Source: Akebia trifoliata
Taxonomy: Eukaryota; Streptophyta; Magnoliopsida; Ranunculales; Lardizabalaceae
Assembly (NCBI GenBank): GCA_017979445.1
Contig: CM030716.1
Coordinates: 11,424,474-11,488,473, forward strand
Direction of reading: 5' to 3'
DNA: 64,000 bases
Positions within the stretch are counted from its first letter, which is position 1. Each line of letters opens with the position of its first letter. The notes beneath the pieces were generated by a model. The model saw only the letters and a list, made by a program, of their open reading frames with translations, did not search any database and had not been told where the DNA came from. Made by a program: the position numbers and the translations under genes. This document shows positions 47,415 through 60,539 of this stretch, one piece after another.

Positions 47415-50394
47415 TGTAAAACCCCAAGCTTTCAATTTGTATCTCGAGGAAAAATAAATAGTAGAATTTTGAGAAAATCTTGAAAGTGGGACTTAGGGGT
47501 AAAACTTTAAGAGATTTCTGATCATTTTTTAAGAAATTTGACCTCACCATTGGATTTAAAATGATCGAAAAATATACTTTAACCGATAAGCATGCTCAAA
47601 TGCGAATTCGAACAAAAAGTTACAAAATCCTCGATTATCGAGTTGGACCAGTCTAAAATAATGAATTTTTGCTAGAACAAGAATTTTTAAGATTCAATCA
47701 TACCATTGGGTTCGTAACGAAAAATTATTGAACATGGACTATTTATTTGTCATTTTTGGAGCACAGAAAGTCGAATTATCGTCAAAAACGAAAATGACGT
47801 CAATTTTAGGTGTCACCTCAGGCTAAAAATATAAATTTTTGTTAGAGATATAATTTATAGAAATTGACTATACCATTAGATCCATAATGAAAAATTAGAC
47901 GAAATAGAATATTCATTCGTCATTTTAGGAGTCCAGACGGTCAAGTTATCGTTTATCGAAACAATAGGTAAAATACCGATTTCGTCCCAAGATATATAAA
48001 AATAAATTTTTTTAATTTTTTCACTATTCACATTCATTTTAAATGACCCAAAACCAGCCAACCCATTTAAAAAAAATAAATTCATTTTTTTCTTCGATTT
48101 TCAACCTTGAATTTGTCGTAAACCGCTCGTCGTCAACTTTCGACGTAGAAGGGAGAAAGGTTCGGAGCCTCGACATTTACAAAACTCACCCAAGATCTCT
48201 TCGTTTCATCTTCGCTTTCACCCCGTATCGTCAAAAATCAGTCGTATTTATATACGGGGGTTTCGAAACTTCGACCTCGAATTTCATCCGTTTCGTGATC
48301 AAACCGTCCTCTATCGCAGAAGGGAAAAAGGACAACGACATCGAGATCTTCGAAACCACAAGGGCCAAATTCAAAAATCAACCACCTTAAATTTTAGCCC
48401 ATCTCGATTTTCCTTGCACGCGCTTCGATCATTTCGCATAGAACTTGTAAGGAACTCTCAATTTCTATTAATAATCGTAGATTGTGAGAATTGCATTTAG
48501 AATTTTATTAAAAATTTGTGGTGAGTTTCCAAAAATATAGAATTCAATCGGTTATTTCAAATTCACGCCAGAACTTGCATATTTAATATGTTTAATTGTA
48601 TTTTTTTACAAATTATACGTGGGTAGGATATTTCAATGGGTAATTTCTGTCAGTTGGGTCCTGTGCACCGCTTAGACCCCGTTTTGATCTAAGTGTTGTA
48701 CTTTTTCAATATTATTAATGAAAATAAATTTCATAATTGGAAAAAAAATATTTAATATTCAATGAACTCAAATTTAGTTGATGAATATTAGAAAATGGAT
48801 ATTTTGTTTGAAAGTTTGAAAACGGTAAAAATCAAAAAAAAGGAAAAAGGGTAGGAAACGGTAAAATGTTAGAGTCACACCTGAGGGTGATGTCTGCATT
48901 TTACATTGTTGTGTTGTATGTAGGTTGGTGAACGGATATCCAGGGAGAATGTTACTGGTTACATGTTTATTTACTTTCTATTAGCGCGATGCGCTATTTA
49001 CTTTTCTGTTCTATTATTTATTTTAGGCCTGGTGGCCACACTTGCATGGTAGGAAACTTGATATCCATTCTCAATCTTGTATTGTTAATTTTTCTTTTAT
49101 TTTCAAATGAAAGTATATATATATATATAGCTATTTTGTGAGCTGTTAAAGAGTCTGTGAATGTCTGAAGGGATAGTGCATCATATCATCCGGAGTGGTG
49201 TTCTATCCTGGGATGTACGATAAGGACCACCAAGCTCATACGTGGTATGGGACGCATATGAGAGTGGAGTCACAATTGAAATCCGGGTTTATTCCTTTCT
49301 ATCTTTACCAGTGAACTTGTAATGTAAAGGTGGTCATATACGAATGGTTTATATATTTGGGAATCACATGCACGCATGATAGGCATAGAAAAATGATTAG
49401 TTAGTGATCACTAATAATCTATAGTAGTTAAACGTTCTGACACATCAAAAAGAGACCCATTGCTTATTGTCACGTCAAACGTCCAGCTTGAGCCGGATAA
49501 ATGGTCCCGCAAGTGTGATAAACAGCGACCAGCCACAAAATCAGGAACTAATACTTTATTATGAAACATCATGTCCCGATTGGGAGTGATCCTATCGTAA
49601 ATCCCAACTCTATAATTCTACTACTCCACCATTGTGTATTATGTATCTGTTGTCTTATTTTGATATATAAAATGAAATGTATGTTTAATGTTTTCATTTG
49701 ATCAATTAGATTTGTATAAAAAAAAAAGAATGTTATAGTGAGTACTGCTGATCGATGTAATGTGAGTTTTAAAATGTTTAGTTGCTCATCCCTAGCTATA
49801 TGTACCAGTTAATCGTAGTTTCTTTTGTAAAATTTTGCAGATTTTAAAATGATTTAGTATGCTTATTTATTCATGTTAGAAGAAGTTATTGGCAAAATTG
49901 TGTTCTTCCTTACTGGGTAACCATTGTTACTCACCATTTCCTTCTCCATTTTTTTTAGTTTCAAATTCAGAGTTTGACGAGGCAGGTATAGAGCACGAGT
50001 GAGAATCATCTGGTGGGTCAAATAGACAGCCAGAGTTCGTCACTTGGTGAGTATTGGGGTTATAGCCCCTAGTGATGTCGATTTGTCCAAAAGTATTATA
50101 GATTTTGTTCTGAACGTTAGGACTTTTGTTAGAGTGAGGAAAATTTGTATAATCCTGTATTCTGGTTATTCTTCCACACTCTGATCTTTCGTATATTATT
50201 AGATGTATATAGGTTTCCGCTAGTATTATATTTTGTACGTATATATACAGGATTATATGTCGTTTATCAGGTGTAAATTGATTGCCTTGGAATGCTAACA
50301 TAAACAGATGAGACCCTGCCAAAATTTTGAGGAGCCACCTAGTGCCTCGAGATTTGACATGGGGTTTTGTGTTAGCGTTTGGCAGGGTGCCACA
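47415..50394 (+). mobile_element. Solo LTR of the chromovirus-like family (2.98 kb)
   Basis: Starts TGTAAAACCCC, ends GGGTGCCACA, with CGGAT on both sides. It is collinear with 23845-27244 but lacks the CTGTCGGT hairpin cluster. It splits the extra 3' ORF of unit B. ORFs inside it (48043-48390, 49927-50322, 50295-50486) are not genes. A TA run lies near 49116. Confidence 0.93.
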
Positions 50395-50700
50395 CGGATG
50401 CCCCCTTGCCTATAGGACCTAGGAGAAGAATTTGAGGAACAACAACCTGAGGACGAACTATCACCAACTCTGGAGTTTGAAGACATTTCATGGTTTGATC
50501 AGATACCCTAGAAAGGGCACCGTATTGCCTTTGGATAAGTTTTTAAGGGACTCAAGAATGTCAACCAATGTTACAAGGATTTGCAAACCGGTCAGCAATT
50601 GTTGATTGAACAGTAGAGACAGATAATGACTTATATTGAGGAACAAAAGGCACGTGTTAGTGCACAAGCTGTTACAAGTTCAGATTTCGATTAAGATGTA
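50395..50700 (+). pseudogene. Extra 3' ORF, unit B, second part
   Basis: Matches 41321-41600 of unit A: the block CATTTCATGG...GATCAGATACCC, then TTGATTGA.CAGTAGAGA.A.ATAATG and CACGTG.TA.TG.ACAAG. The predicted tail is hydrophilic with glutamine and alanine, perhaps a coiled coil. Confidence 0.6.
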
Positions 50701-52090
50701 TTTTCTTAGATTAGGATATTTTTAATTTTCTAGTTGGGTGATTTCTCCTTCGTAGGTAGGATTTCTTTTTCTTCAATTTTCTATCGATCTTATCTATGTT
50801 ATAACTGTTCAAATCTTTATAGATAACTTGTATCATCAATGCTAATTAATACCAAAATCATTTTAGGTGTGATCTAACATTTTCTCTCTTTCTTTATTGA
50901 TTTTATTCATATTGGGGATAATATTTCGTTTAGATTTGGGGGTAGGATTAGCTCACAATTGCATTGCATATTTTTCAACACAATTGTATTGCTAGTTATT
51001 TTCATGAAAATATTAGAAAACAATTTAACACTTTTGAAATATTGTCTTCAAACTTATGTATTGATTACATACGAATTTCACATTTCAGGCTCATGTCCTA
51101 AATTTGTTTGATCATGCATTCTTTTTTATTTCTCATTAAGAAAATTAAAAGGTTACTTTGAAAAGTTCATGACACTTTTGATTGAGTCACCAAAAGAATA
51201 AAGACTTTATGGAATAAAAGTTGACCTCCATCTCTATCTAAAGTGTTAGGAGAAACTTAGTCTAATGAACTATGACTTATTTGTCCTTTGGCTGACTGGT
51301 TAGAAGAAAAATAGAACTGGGGTTAGTATGACTTGTACAGCAACCATAGAATTAGACTAGATACCTTGAAGATGACTACTTGCATTTTGAAATAGAATAC
51401 CAAAAAAAACGGTGATGTGACAAAAAATTTGAAAAATAAAAAGTAGAAGATGTGAAAAAGATCAAAGTAAAACAAAAAGACTAGAACTAAAAAAAAAATT
51501 GTAAAAAGAAAAGAGTCCAATGAGGCCAAATAAAATATTTTCAGTAGGGTGAAAGTCATCTATGGTAAAAAAAAAAGTTAGTAACTTGGAATATCACAGA
51601 TAAAACGTCTTAAAGGTATTAAAGTGAGCATCTAGACCTTTCACAATCCCAGAAAGAATGCTTAATATTGAGTTAGAACTTAGGTAGAACCAATCATTCT
51701 TAGCAATTAGGAGGTAAAATCTTGTTCTTCAAAAAGAATTAACTTTTAAAAAAATTAAAAAATTCTGTACATGCACCCAAGTTATTCTTGAAATTTTCTA
51801 AAGTGGAGAATGCAAAATTAAAATTTTGCTCAAATGTAAAAGACCTATGACTAATTTGTGAAATGTCATTATTTCACCTTACATGTTTTGATTTTGATTT
51901 TGATATTTGCCTAAAGTGTTGGAATTTTGTGGGTATATTCACTACAAATCCTTATGAATCAAACTTATTTACTAGGGGTTTAAGAGTTTGTTGCATTCGT
52001 TAAATGCAGTCGTGTAACCTACGAAAATGATTTGTACTTTAAATTTTTACTTTACTTTTACTCAAGACTTGCAAAATCTAAGTTTGGGGG
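50701..52090 (+). mobile_element. Athila-like 3' untranslated region and polypurine tract, unit B
   Basis: Collinear with 41641-42984. It ends AGTTTGGGGG (52081-52090), a good polypurine tract right before the LTR. Confidence 0.75.
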
Positions 52091-53332
52091 TGTGATCAAG
52101 ATCTAGAAAGTGGTTTCTAGAATCCTAATTACATAAACTTTACGGGTAAACTATATAATAAATCCCGTTATTAGATATAATTCATTATTAGTCCCAAATA
52201 ATAGTTGATTTCAATAAAATGATATATTCTGGGAACTAATTATTATTATTTTCCTATAACAGGAAAAAGTCACAAAATTTCATAAATATATCAGAAAATC
52301 CGAAGAATTCACAATGATCCAAGATCCAAATAAAACAAGCTAACCAAGACCTAGATCAATTAGGCCCATATGGATCACGGTGCCTTGGTCAACATGAGCG
52401 GAGTCGTAACATCGATGAAAAATACCTCAAAATTTATGTAGAACTTTAGCGACTGAAGAAAATTCATATTGAATTAGGGTTTGGAAGTTGTGTTTACAAA
52501 AAGATTCCAACCCTAAAAACCCTAATTTTGTCTCTATAGATAGGAGACCAGACCAGAGCTTAAGGATATCTAGAAAATTAGGAATTCTCTTTCACTTATT
52601 TTTCTTTTAATTTTTGTTTAAAGTAGAAGTTTTGTACTCAGGGCGAATTCTACCTGTTTCAGAAGCAAGATCAATAAAAAAAAAACCTTTTTCTATTCTC
52701 TCATCTCAATGCTCTCTTTCTTTTATCTTTATTTTACTGTTCTCATGATAACTATAAGCTAAACCTCCGTTAAATCTAATGAGGAAGCCTAAGAAATTTT
52801 ATTTTAATCTATCTTTATTGCTTTTATAATAATGTTTCATTGTTCTATTGTCAGAACTCTTAAGTAAAAATTATCGAAAATAATATTAACTGTTCTATAA
52901 TTTTGATGGTCTATACTTTGATTAGTTCAATATGAACCATACTTCACATTAAACATTTTATATTTATCTTATAATTTTGACTTAATAAGTTTATCACATA
53001 AATTGAAATCCCTTTTTAATATAACTGATTAATTTTCTGATCTACAAACATTACTTTTGTTTAGTGGCTCGAGACAAATAGATGATAGTTAAGATATTAG
53101 GAGAACTTGAAAATGGTAGATTAGATCAATCTAAACTCCTCCATAGTGGTTTAAATATTTTATTTTATTTTCTTTCTAGATAGTTTTATTTTCAAAATTT
53201 ATTTTTAATTTGTTTACGTAAATCTGAAACGGGTTTGAAATAAAAGAATTATCGAATCAATGTTGTCTCTGTGGATCGATCATTGCTTGCCAAGGTAAAC
53301 TTTATTTTTTTTATTTTGATTCATAATCTACA
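52091..53332 (+). mobile_element. Athila-like LTR (family 2), 3' LTR of unit B
   Basis: Starts TGTGATCAAGATCTAGAAAGTGG and ends CATAATCTACA; 1242 bp, collinear with 42985-44234. Confidence 0.88.
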
Positions 53333-53339
53333 CCGAATA

Positions 53340-54530
53340 ATGGATTTCATGCACAAAGCATTTATGGAGTATCTAATGATGCCTCTTGATCTACTCTTAG
53401 TCGAGGGAAGGGCATTTGAGTACCACGCTTCAGACTTTAAGGGAGCTTGAGTTGAATGGAAAATTTAGCAAATGTGAATTCTGACTACCTGAGGTGAAAT
53501 TTTTCGAGCACATGGTATCAAAAGAAGGAATTTTAGTAAACCCTACTAAGGTAGAAGCAGTATTAAACTGGAAGCAATTGAAGACGATTACAAAGATCAA
53601 AAACCTTTTTAAATGACCAGATATTACAAAAGATTCATTATGGTTTTTTCCACCCTTGCAACACCTTTAACATAGTTGACTCAAAAGAACGTCAAGTTTG
53701 ATATCACCAACTGTTGGAAAGTAGTTGATTATTTACACAAATGCATCTGGGATAGGTTTGGTATGTGTGTTGATACAAAACAGGAAAGTCGTATCCTAGG
53801 CATGTAGGAAGTTGAAGATATACGAGAAGAATTACCCAACCCACAACTTAGAACTGACATATATTGTTTTTGCCCTAAAGATTTAGAGATACTACATTTA
53901 CGGCGAAACATTCGAAATATTTTCTTATCACAAGAGCCTTAAGTACATATTAACACGAGACAAAGATACTGGATGGAGTATTTAAAGGACTAAGATTTTG
54001 CATTAGACTATCACCCGAACAAGACGAATGTAGTAGCAGACATACTTAAAAGATGGGAACGTGTTAACACATATGATGATGCAGGAGTGGTAGATGTTAT
54101 AAATAGTGGTGGAGTTTGTGTTTGATACACCAGATGATGTCAGGGGACAACATAATTACTTGGCCACAATGAGGATTTAGAATTCATTAGTTACAAGCAT
54201 TAGGGAACTTCAGATATTGGATGCATATTCAACAGAATATTAACTGGGATTGGACAACAAAGAAAACTAAGACTAGAATATAGATACTAGTAAGAGTCTC
54301 AGATTTCGACAAAGATTATAGATACCTCTAGATGATCAGTTGGGGGTAGATATATTTAGTGAGGCACACAAATCAAGCTACTCAATTCCTCCAAGAGGTA
54401 CAAAGATGTATAAGGATCTTTAGAGATACTTCTTGTGGCTAGGGATGAAGAGAGATCATGTAGATTATGTGAGTAGGTGCTTTACTTGTAAGCAATGTAA
54501 ATTGAAATATCAACGACTATCAGGTCTGAT
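53340..54530 (+). pseudogene. Chromovirus-like pol fragment (RT, RNase H, integrase zinc region)
   Basis: Starts in the RT palm after the active site with R-A-F-E-Y-H (near 53410). Then come V-K-F-F-E-H-M-V-S-K-E-G-I-L-V-N-P-T-K-V-E-A-V-L-N-W and Y-Y-K-R-F-I, typical of chromoviral RT. RNase H traces follow. The integrase zinc region ends C-F-T-C-K-Q-C-K (about 54480). Multiple stops. It is cut on the left by the Athila-like LTR and on the right by the minus-strand LTR near 54530. Confidence 0.8.
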
Positions 54531-55784
54531 GTCGTCATTATCATCTCATCAGAAATTAATAGTTATACTCTCCTTAACTTGTGGTCAAGTGAGGGATCGA
54601 ACCCAAAAGAAAGGGGAGATGTTACCAAATTAGCAAGAAATGACGTTAATCTAAGTTGTAAAACTTGTTTTTATATTTTTATGAGACAAAATAGGGAATA
54701 AAATGTTGCTAGAAATTAAAATGATAGAAGAAATTATACTCAGTACATAAAAAATAAAACATATATTAGTGATTAAAGTAACCTAGGATTAGCACATAAA
54801 ACTGTATTTGACTTTATCTTTTTTTGCGCTCAACTACAAAGGCTTGGTGTGAGCTCCTTGAGTTGGAAGATATGGCATAAAGCTTTTTGAGAAATACTGT
54901 AGTTAGAACTCATTCACTCACTAATGTATGAAGTCCCTACTACCAAATATCTAATTTAAGCATATTATATCTTGATTTTATTTAAGCATAAAACACCTAA
55001 GTTAAGCATATAAGGTGTAGAGATTCAACTAAAGCTTTGACCCACAAGAGTTGGATAAAACCTTGAAGTAAATCATATAAACATTATAAAGAATATAAAA
55101 GGATAAAGAAATAATACAAAATTAAAGTTTGTTCCTAGGCTTCCTCCTCTCACTAATAGAAGGAATCTAACTTATTTTCATGGCAAGGATATAAAAGAAA
55201 GTAAAAGAAATAACACTTGTATTCATGATAACCAAGATACATTATCTCTTTGATGAATTACAAAAGTTACTAAAATAAAACTTAACTAAAAAATGAAAAT
55301 TACAGAGAAAATGCCAAGGACATTGGGGAGAAGAAGAGAAGGGACAAGAGCCCAAGGACTTTTTCCTAATTGGGAAAATGATCTATTTATAGACTTGAGG
55401 TGTTCTTGAATGATCCAAATATAGTCGTCATCACTATTGCATATAATCTCACATGCGAAGCAAATAAGAGAAATTCTTGGGCGATCCAATTGAGGTGGAC
55501 TACGTTACGTTGCTCTAGACACCTTCAGATCTCATTTTTTGACTAGTTGCTTGATTTGACTTCCTGATTGCAGTGCACTCTTGTTTAAGTGAACACATGC
55601 TATTAGTTTTTCGATATTTACAATTATTTTGTGTAATTAAGCCTAATTTACATGGTATAACATGAAATGTGATAATTTGAGGCTTAACATACTTATTTAC
55701 CTAATCTAATGAAATAAGGACGAAAATCGTGATAAATAATTGGGAAAAGTATGGATAAATTAGTGTTTTAAGACATTGATTACA
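54530..55784 (-). mobile_element. Athila-like LTR, 3' LTR of the minus-strand element
   Basis: On the minus strand it starts TGTAATCAATGTCTTAAAACACTAA (plus end 55784), right after a polypurine-like AAAAAGATAAGTTTGAAGG. The CTCACTCACTAATGTATGAAG block on plus recurs at 37400. The low border is approximate, between 54530 and 54580. Confidence 0.75.
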
Positions 55785-57330
55785 CCTTCAAACTTATCTT
55801 TTTCTAGTCCTTTAAACAATAAAATTATCACTTTCACAGGCATCTCGACCGCATTTAACGAATGCAATAAGTCCTTAAGCTATTAGGTTACCCCTAGTGG
55901 ACTAGTTTGACTCATGGGGATTTGCAGAGAATGTACCAACAAAATTTGAAATAACTTTTGAAGTAATAATGGTCAAAATCAACACTTATATCTAAAAGCA
56001 TAAGTTATTCTAAGATTTGTCAGTCATTTGAAAGTAATATCTGGTATAGAGTTGGAACTCTTATTTCTTTATGACAAAACATAAACTGAAGTTGACCTCT
56101 AAGATATAGTGATTCTAACTTATAAACTTTAGAGATTCGATTTCCTTGAGTAAATTTTAACCTTCTAAGTAATCTGAAATACTTTGGTATAATTCTAAAC
56201 TTAGCATCTTATCTAGGATAGTGAGAAGTGTGAATGCTCACTTTAATATCTATGATGTTCCATTATAGTCACATTTTTACACTTGATGGCTTTCACCCTA
56301 CTAAAGCTCTAAACTTTTTAACTTTGATTCTTTTGAATATTTATTTTTGTTTCAAGGGATCTTTTTTTTTTTTTTTTTTTTTTTTTTTTCTAAAAAAAGT
56401 AGGTAGCTCTTTTCAAAGTACCCAGTCTAATTCAATAGTTGTTGTTCAAGACATATTCAACCCAGTTATATTTTTCTTTTAATTCGCAACCAAATGAATA
56501 GAGAAGTTAAAGTTCATCAAATCCCAATTTTTTCTTATACTCTAGGTAGAAAGAAAGTAACAAGTTCACTCAATTCAACCTAGACTCTTGGTAACTTTAT
56601 TAGTAGTAACTATAAACGAAAGGTAATTTTTTTCTAACTCTTGCCTAAGAGAAATATGAATGGAGACTTCAAATCAAAACTTCTAATCAAAGATTGATTT
56701 AGTGTTTTTAACTAAGTACTTAAAGATACAAGCTATAAAATCTTGAACAAAATACAACAAAGTTATCAAAAAAAAATTTAATTTTTTAATTTTTATGATT
56801 TTTCAATAGAAAAAACTAGGTGGAAACACCCCCAAACTTAAACATAATATTGTCTTCAATATTTTAATATGCACATGCAAATACAAAACTAAAAGGGACA
56901 ATAGGAAATGAAGCAAGTTGGATAACACCTAAAAAATGATCCTACAGTCTTCTGATATTAACACAAATGTCCTCTGAAATGAGACAACATACCACACACC
57001 ATTATCGCAGAATCGATTACATTTGTCATATTAATCGTGATCATGTTGTATGATGCCAAAAGCACCACGAAAAATACTATGATCATAGTCTAAGTAATTG
57101 GTTCCTAAACTATTTTGGAAAAACACACACCAGTATTTTCAACCTACACAATATAAACTAACACAAAATAAAATAATTATGAAAAAAAAATTTCTAAAAA
57201 ATACTGTAATCAAAAACTATTTTTAGAACAAAATATGGATAGTACAGCATTCAAATAACACAACTACTAAACAAGGTAAAGTAAACCTAATAGCATAAAA
57301 AACTAATAAAAACTCCGAATGAAAACATCT
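55785..57330 (-). mobile_element. 3' untranslated region of the minus-strand Athila-like element
   Basis: Its complement carries the CATGAGTCAAACTAGTCCACTAGGGGTAACC block shared with 19390, 42850 and 62935. A plus-strand poly-T run of about 28 bases lies near 56362. No gene is seen; the ORF at 56234-56482 spans the poly-T. Confidence 0.7.
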
Positions 57331-57339
57331 AATCAAGCA

Positions 57340-58480
57340 TCTAATCCTTTCGAGATATGCCTCTAGCAATGACTGTCTCGAATTCTCTCACTCTCTCGCG
57401 TTGTTCAGCTACATCAAGTCATCGCTCTAAAGTCTTCTATCCTCTTTACATCTTACCCATCCCCTTGAAAAATTTTGTAAATGCCTTTTGCAGGGGGTGT
57501 GGTTTGACCTCATCCAAAAAGGATGTGTCCTCAAAATCTGGACTAGATGATCTAGCTTTGCTCGCTTCAGCCTCATCAAATTCTTATCCTAAGCATTTAT
57601 AACTATGAGGGCTTCCATGCTCCTCAAAGTGTTCTGGTATCGATCACCATAAACCTAGGGCACATTCTACAAAAGACAATGCACCTTTGAATTCGTAAAG
57701 TTGGACTATCTTGTCTTGGGGTGCTAGCACTACCACTGGCATTCCCGTCCGTTTCTCAAGAATTTGGTAGACTAATTGTGGGAAGTCTAGCGAATGATCC
57801 TTCTTCGACTTGACGCAGGCATCAATTAGAGTTTCTGACATAAGACGGGACACGTTAGAAGTTGGATCATTGGTCTGGATCGCGTGCATGATGTACATGT
57901 GCTTTGTGAAAAAGCAAAATATTGTTCTGCATCCCCAAGATGTTAGATGTCGCCCATTACCAACAAAGATATTAATTAGCTTGAAAGCTTTTTGATAGTA
58001 ATCCTCCACTCCTCTCGTTGATACGTCGTGACTACAAATGGATAACACATCTAGCAAGTTCCATCATCGACCTCTCCAATTCCTAATATCACACTGATAT
58101 CTTCAAAACCAATAGCGAGTGTGATGCCATAGAACTCAATTGCAAACAATGGAATGACTGGATTGCCCGAAAATACGAAAACGTAAATTTCTCTCACCAA
58201 TTCCTTGCACTAAACTTTAGAATCGATGTAAAACAAATTGCTTCACCCTTACTCAGTGATGGTCTCGCGAAATCACGATCCATTGTTATCCTGAAAGTAA
58301 GGACATAAAATAAACTCATCAAAAATAGTTTGTTTGGATGAAACCATAAGTACTACTACAATCAAGAGGGAAAAACGATTGACTGTCTGAAATCTGATGA
58401 TGATTAGTGATAGGATGACTACGACGTAGTGAAGGTGATGAATTTGCAAACCCAATAACTACGATCTAATCGCAACTTGA
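57340..58480 (-). pseudogene. Extra 3' ORF of the minus-strand Athila-like element
   Basis: Third copy of the protein downstream of integrase. The longest open part (57644-58057) has T-K-H-M-Y-I-M-H-A-I-Q-T-N-D-P, then an S-E-T-L-I-D-A helix, then L-D-F-P-Q-L-V-Y-Q-I-L-E-K-R-T-G-M. This aligns with M-Y-T-K-H-L-Y-I-L-S-A-I-Q-T and L-P-Y-L-V-C-C-I-L-Q-Q-R-M-G-V of unit A. Upstream, I-S-V-I-L-G-I-G matches the I-L-G-I motif. It has diverged further from units A and B than they have from each other. The C-terminal part (57340-57640) is acidic and hydrophilic. Confidence 0.6.
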
Positions 58481-59429
58481 TGTTGACTGCGTTGGTTACT
58501 TTAGATTTACACGAACACAACTAAGAAGGGAGATCTGTAAATTGGATCTTTGATAGATGCTGATTTGGACAAATTTGTAAATGGAAGATGGAGAAGATGA
58601 GTTAGAGATTAGGACTTGTTATTTGATGCTAGGGTTGATGGGAAATTCCAAAAGTACCATTGAATCTAAGGAATATCATTAAACTAAAACTAATCCTAAA
58701 ATGAAATAAACACTAATTACCTACTAAAAAAGAATCTAAGTAAAAAAAAATTACTAGTTCCTACAAGTTTTGGATGGGAAGATAGTTGAGAATATCGCTT
58801 AACATGATAAGGGATTAACTCGTCAATTTTTAGCACGTAAAGCTTGGGTGCATAGGATATTCCATTCTGATTTGTCGATGACTATTTGAAGAGGGCCAGC
58901 AAGAGGGAAACCTATTGACAAGTAGACCATTCATTTCTGTTAAGTTTTGTGCGACCCTAAACATAAGAGACCAAGTATGGTTTTTGTTTTAGAACCTACC
59001 ACTTTGGTTCTAAACCGATAACTATTCTCGATGAGAGAAATAGCCAAGTTCTAGGCTTAATTGTAGCGAAAAAATGTAGTAGTCATCCAAAAACTTCTAA
59101 ATCTATTTAAAACAAAAATAATAAAGAATGGGTTACCTCCTAAAAGTGCTAAGTTTAACGTCTTCAACTAGATGAAAACCATATTAATCCTAATAAATCT
59201 GTTCATCGAAAAGAAGAACTTCTTCTAGGGGTATACGCTCGAGATACGGTTTGAGGCATTGACCATTCACTTTGAAAGTGGATCCGTCCTTAGGATTAAG
59301 GACTCCAACAACACCATGGTGGTAAATTATTTAGATGATAAAAGGACCAGTCCAACGAGATTTGAGCTTTCCTGAATAAAGGTGGAGTTTGTTGTTGTAG
59401 AACAAAACTCTTTGATCAGGTTCGAAATT
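58481..59429 (-). mobile_element. Non-coding link between integrase and the extra ORF
   Basis: The minus strand contains integrase C-terminal traces to about 59230 (V-L-F-Y-N-N-K-L, then N-G-Q-C-L-K). The rest shows no clear protein. Confidence 0.5.
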
Positions 59430-60300
59430 TCATCGATGAATGTGTTCATCGTGATATAATTTTGTATGCTCTTTATAGCGTTTAGCACAATCATAACATT
59501 CAGTTCTGATCTCTTCTAATTCATCAAGTTGTAACTTGCGATATTCACCGGCTTTATCAAGATCAAAGTTGGGGCGCTTGATCGTCCAATATGCTCGATG
59601 CTCAAGTTCTACAAGGAGATGAATGACATTGCTAAAAACTAATCGATAGGGAGACAACCCTATTGGTGTTTTGAAAGTAGTTTGATAAATCCATAATACG
59701 TCATTTAATCTCAAAGACCAATCTTTACGTGAAAGATTGATTATTTTCTCTAGAATGGTATTGATTTTCCTGTTAGAAATGTCTACCTGTCCACATGTTT
59801 GTGGATGGTAAGATATTGAAATTTTATGAGTTATGAGGTATTTCCTCATCAATGATGCAACGATTTTATTGTAGAAATGTAGGCTACGCTCACTTATGAC
59901 AGCTCGCGGAGTACCAAATATTACTAAAATGGTCTCCTTGACAAAGTTGATCACCACCTTGTGATCGTTCATTTTACATGCCACAGCTTCTACCCATTTG
60001 AATAGGTAATCAACTACAACGAGAATATACTAGTTACCGTGAGAGATAGGAAAGGACCCTATAAAATCTATAGCATTTCATTTCTCTTGAAAAGGTTTCT
60101 AAGTTTTTGACATCGACTACATAATTTTCTAAAATCATGGGCATCTCGAAAAATAGTCAGCCAGAAAAAATCACACTGCAAAATTTTTGTAGCAGTTCTT
60201 TCCAATAAAGTGACCACCATAGGCATGATTATGATAAAACTCTAAGACATTGGCTTACTCATAGGTTGGAACACAATGTCTAATAATTTGGTCGAGACAA
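59430..60300 (-). pseudogene. Athila-like integrase
   Basis: The best-kept part is a 184-codon open stretch (59430-59984). It has [17 protein letters not shown] (second catalytic D replaced by E), [16 protein letters not shown] (catalytic E replaced by D), [12 protein letters not shown] and E-L-E-H-R-A-Y-W. The zinc-binding H-N-H-A-Y-G-G-H-F lies near 60220. A defective copy. Confidence 0.88.
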
Positions 60301-60539
60301 TATTTAAATAAGTATGATTCATCTAGAAAAATCATTTGGCTTTCGAAAGGAAACAGAGTTTCTCTTGACTAGTCATTGAGACTGGCAATTGACCTATAAC
60401 TAGGTAGTTGATAATATTAGCATACCACAGAATGTTAAAATTGGAGATTTGCATAAGTTGCTCATTAGGAAAGGATTTAGAAATGGATAAAAATCCCTCA
60501 AACGACTCAATAACAATCCTAGATAAGTGATCAACTACG

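Noticed and set aside
48043..48390. 115-codon ORF
   Set aside because: Lies inside a solo LTR with perfect target duplications; not conserved in the other copy.
57810..57995. 61-codon plus-strand ORF
   Set aside because: Antisense shadow of the extra 3' ORF of the minus-strand element.
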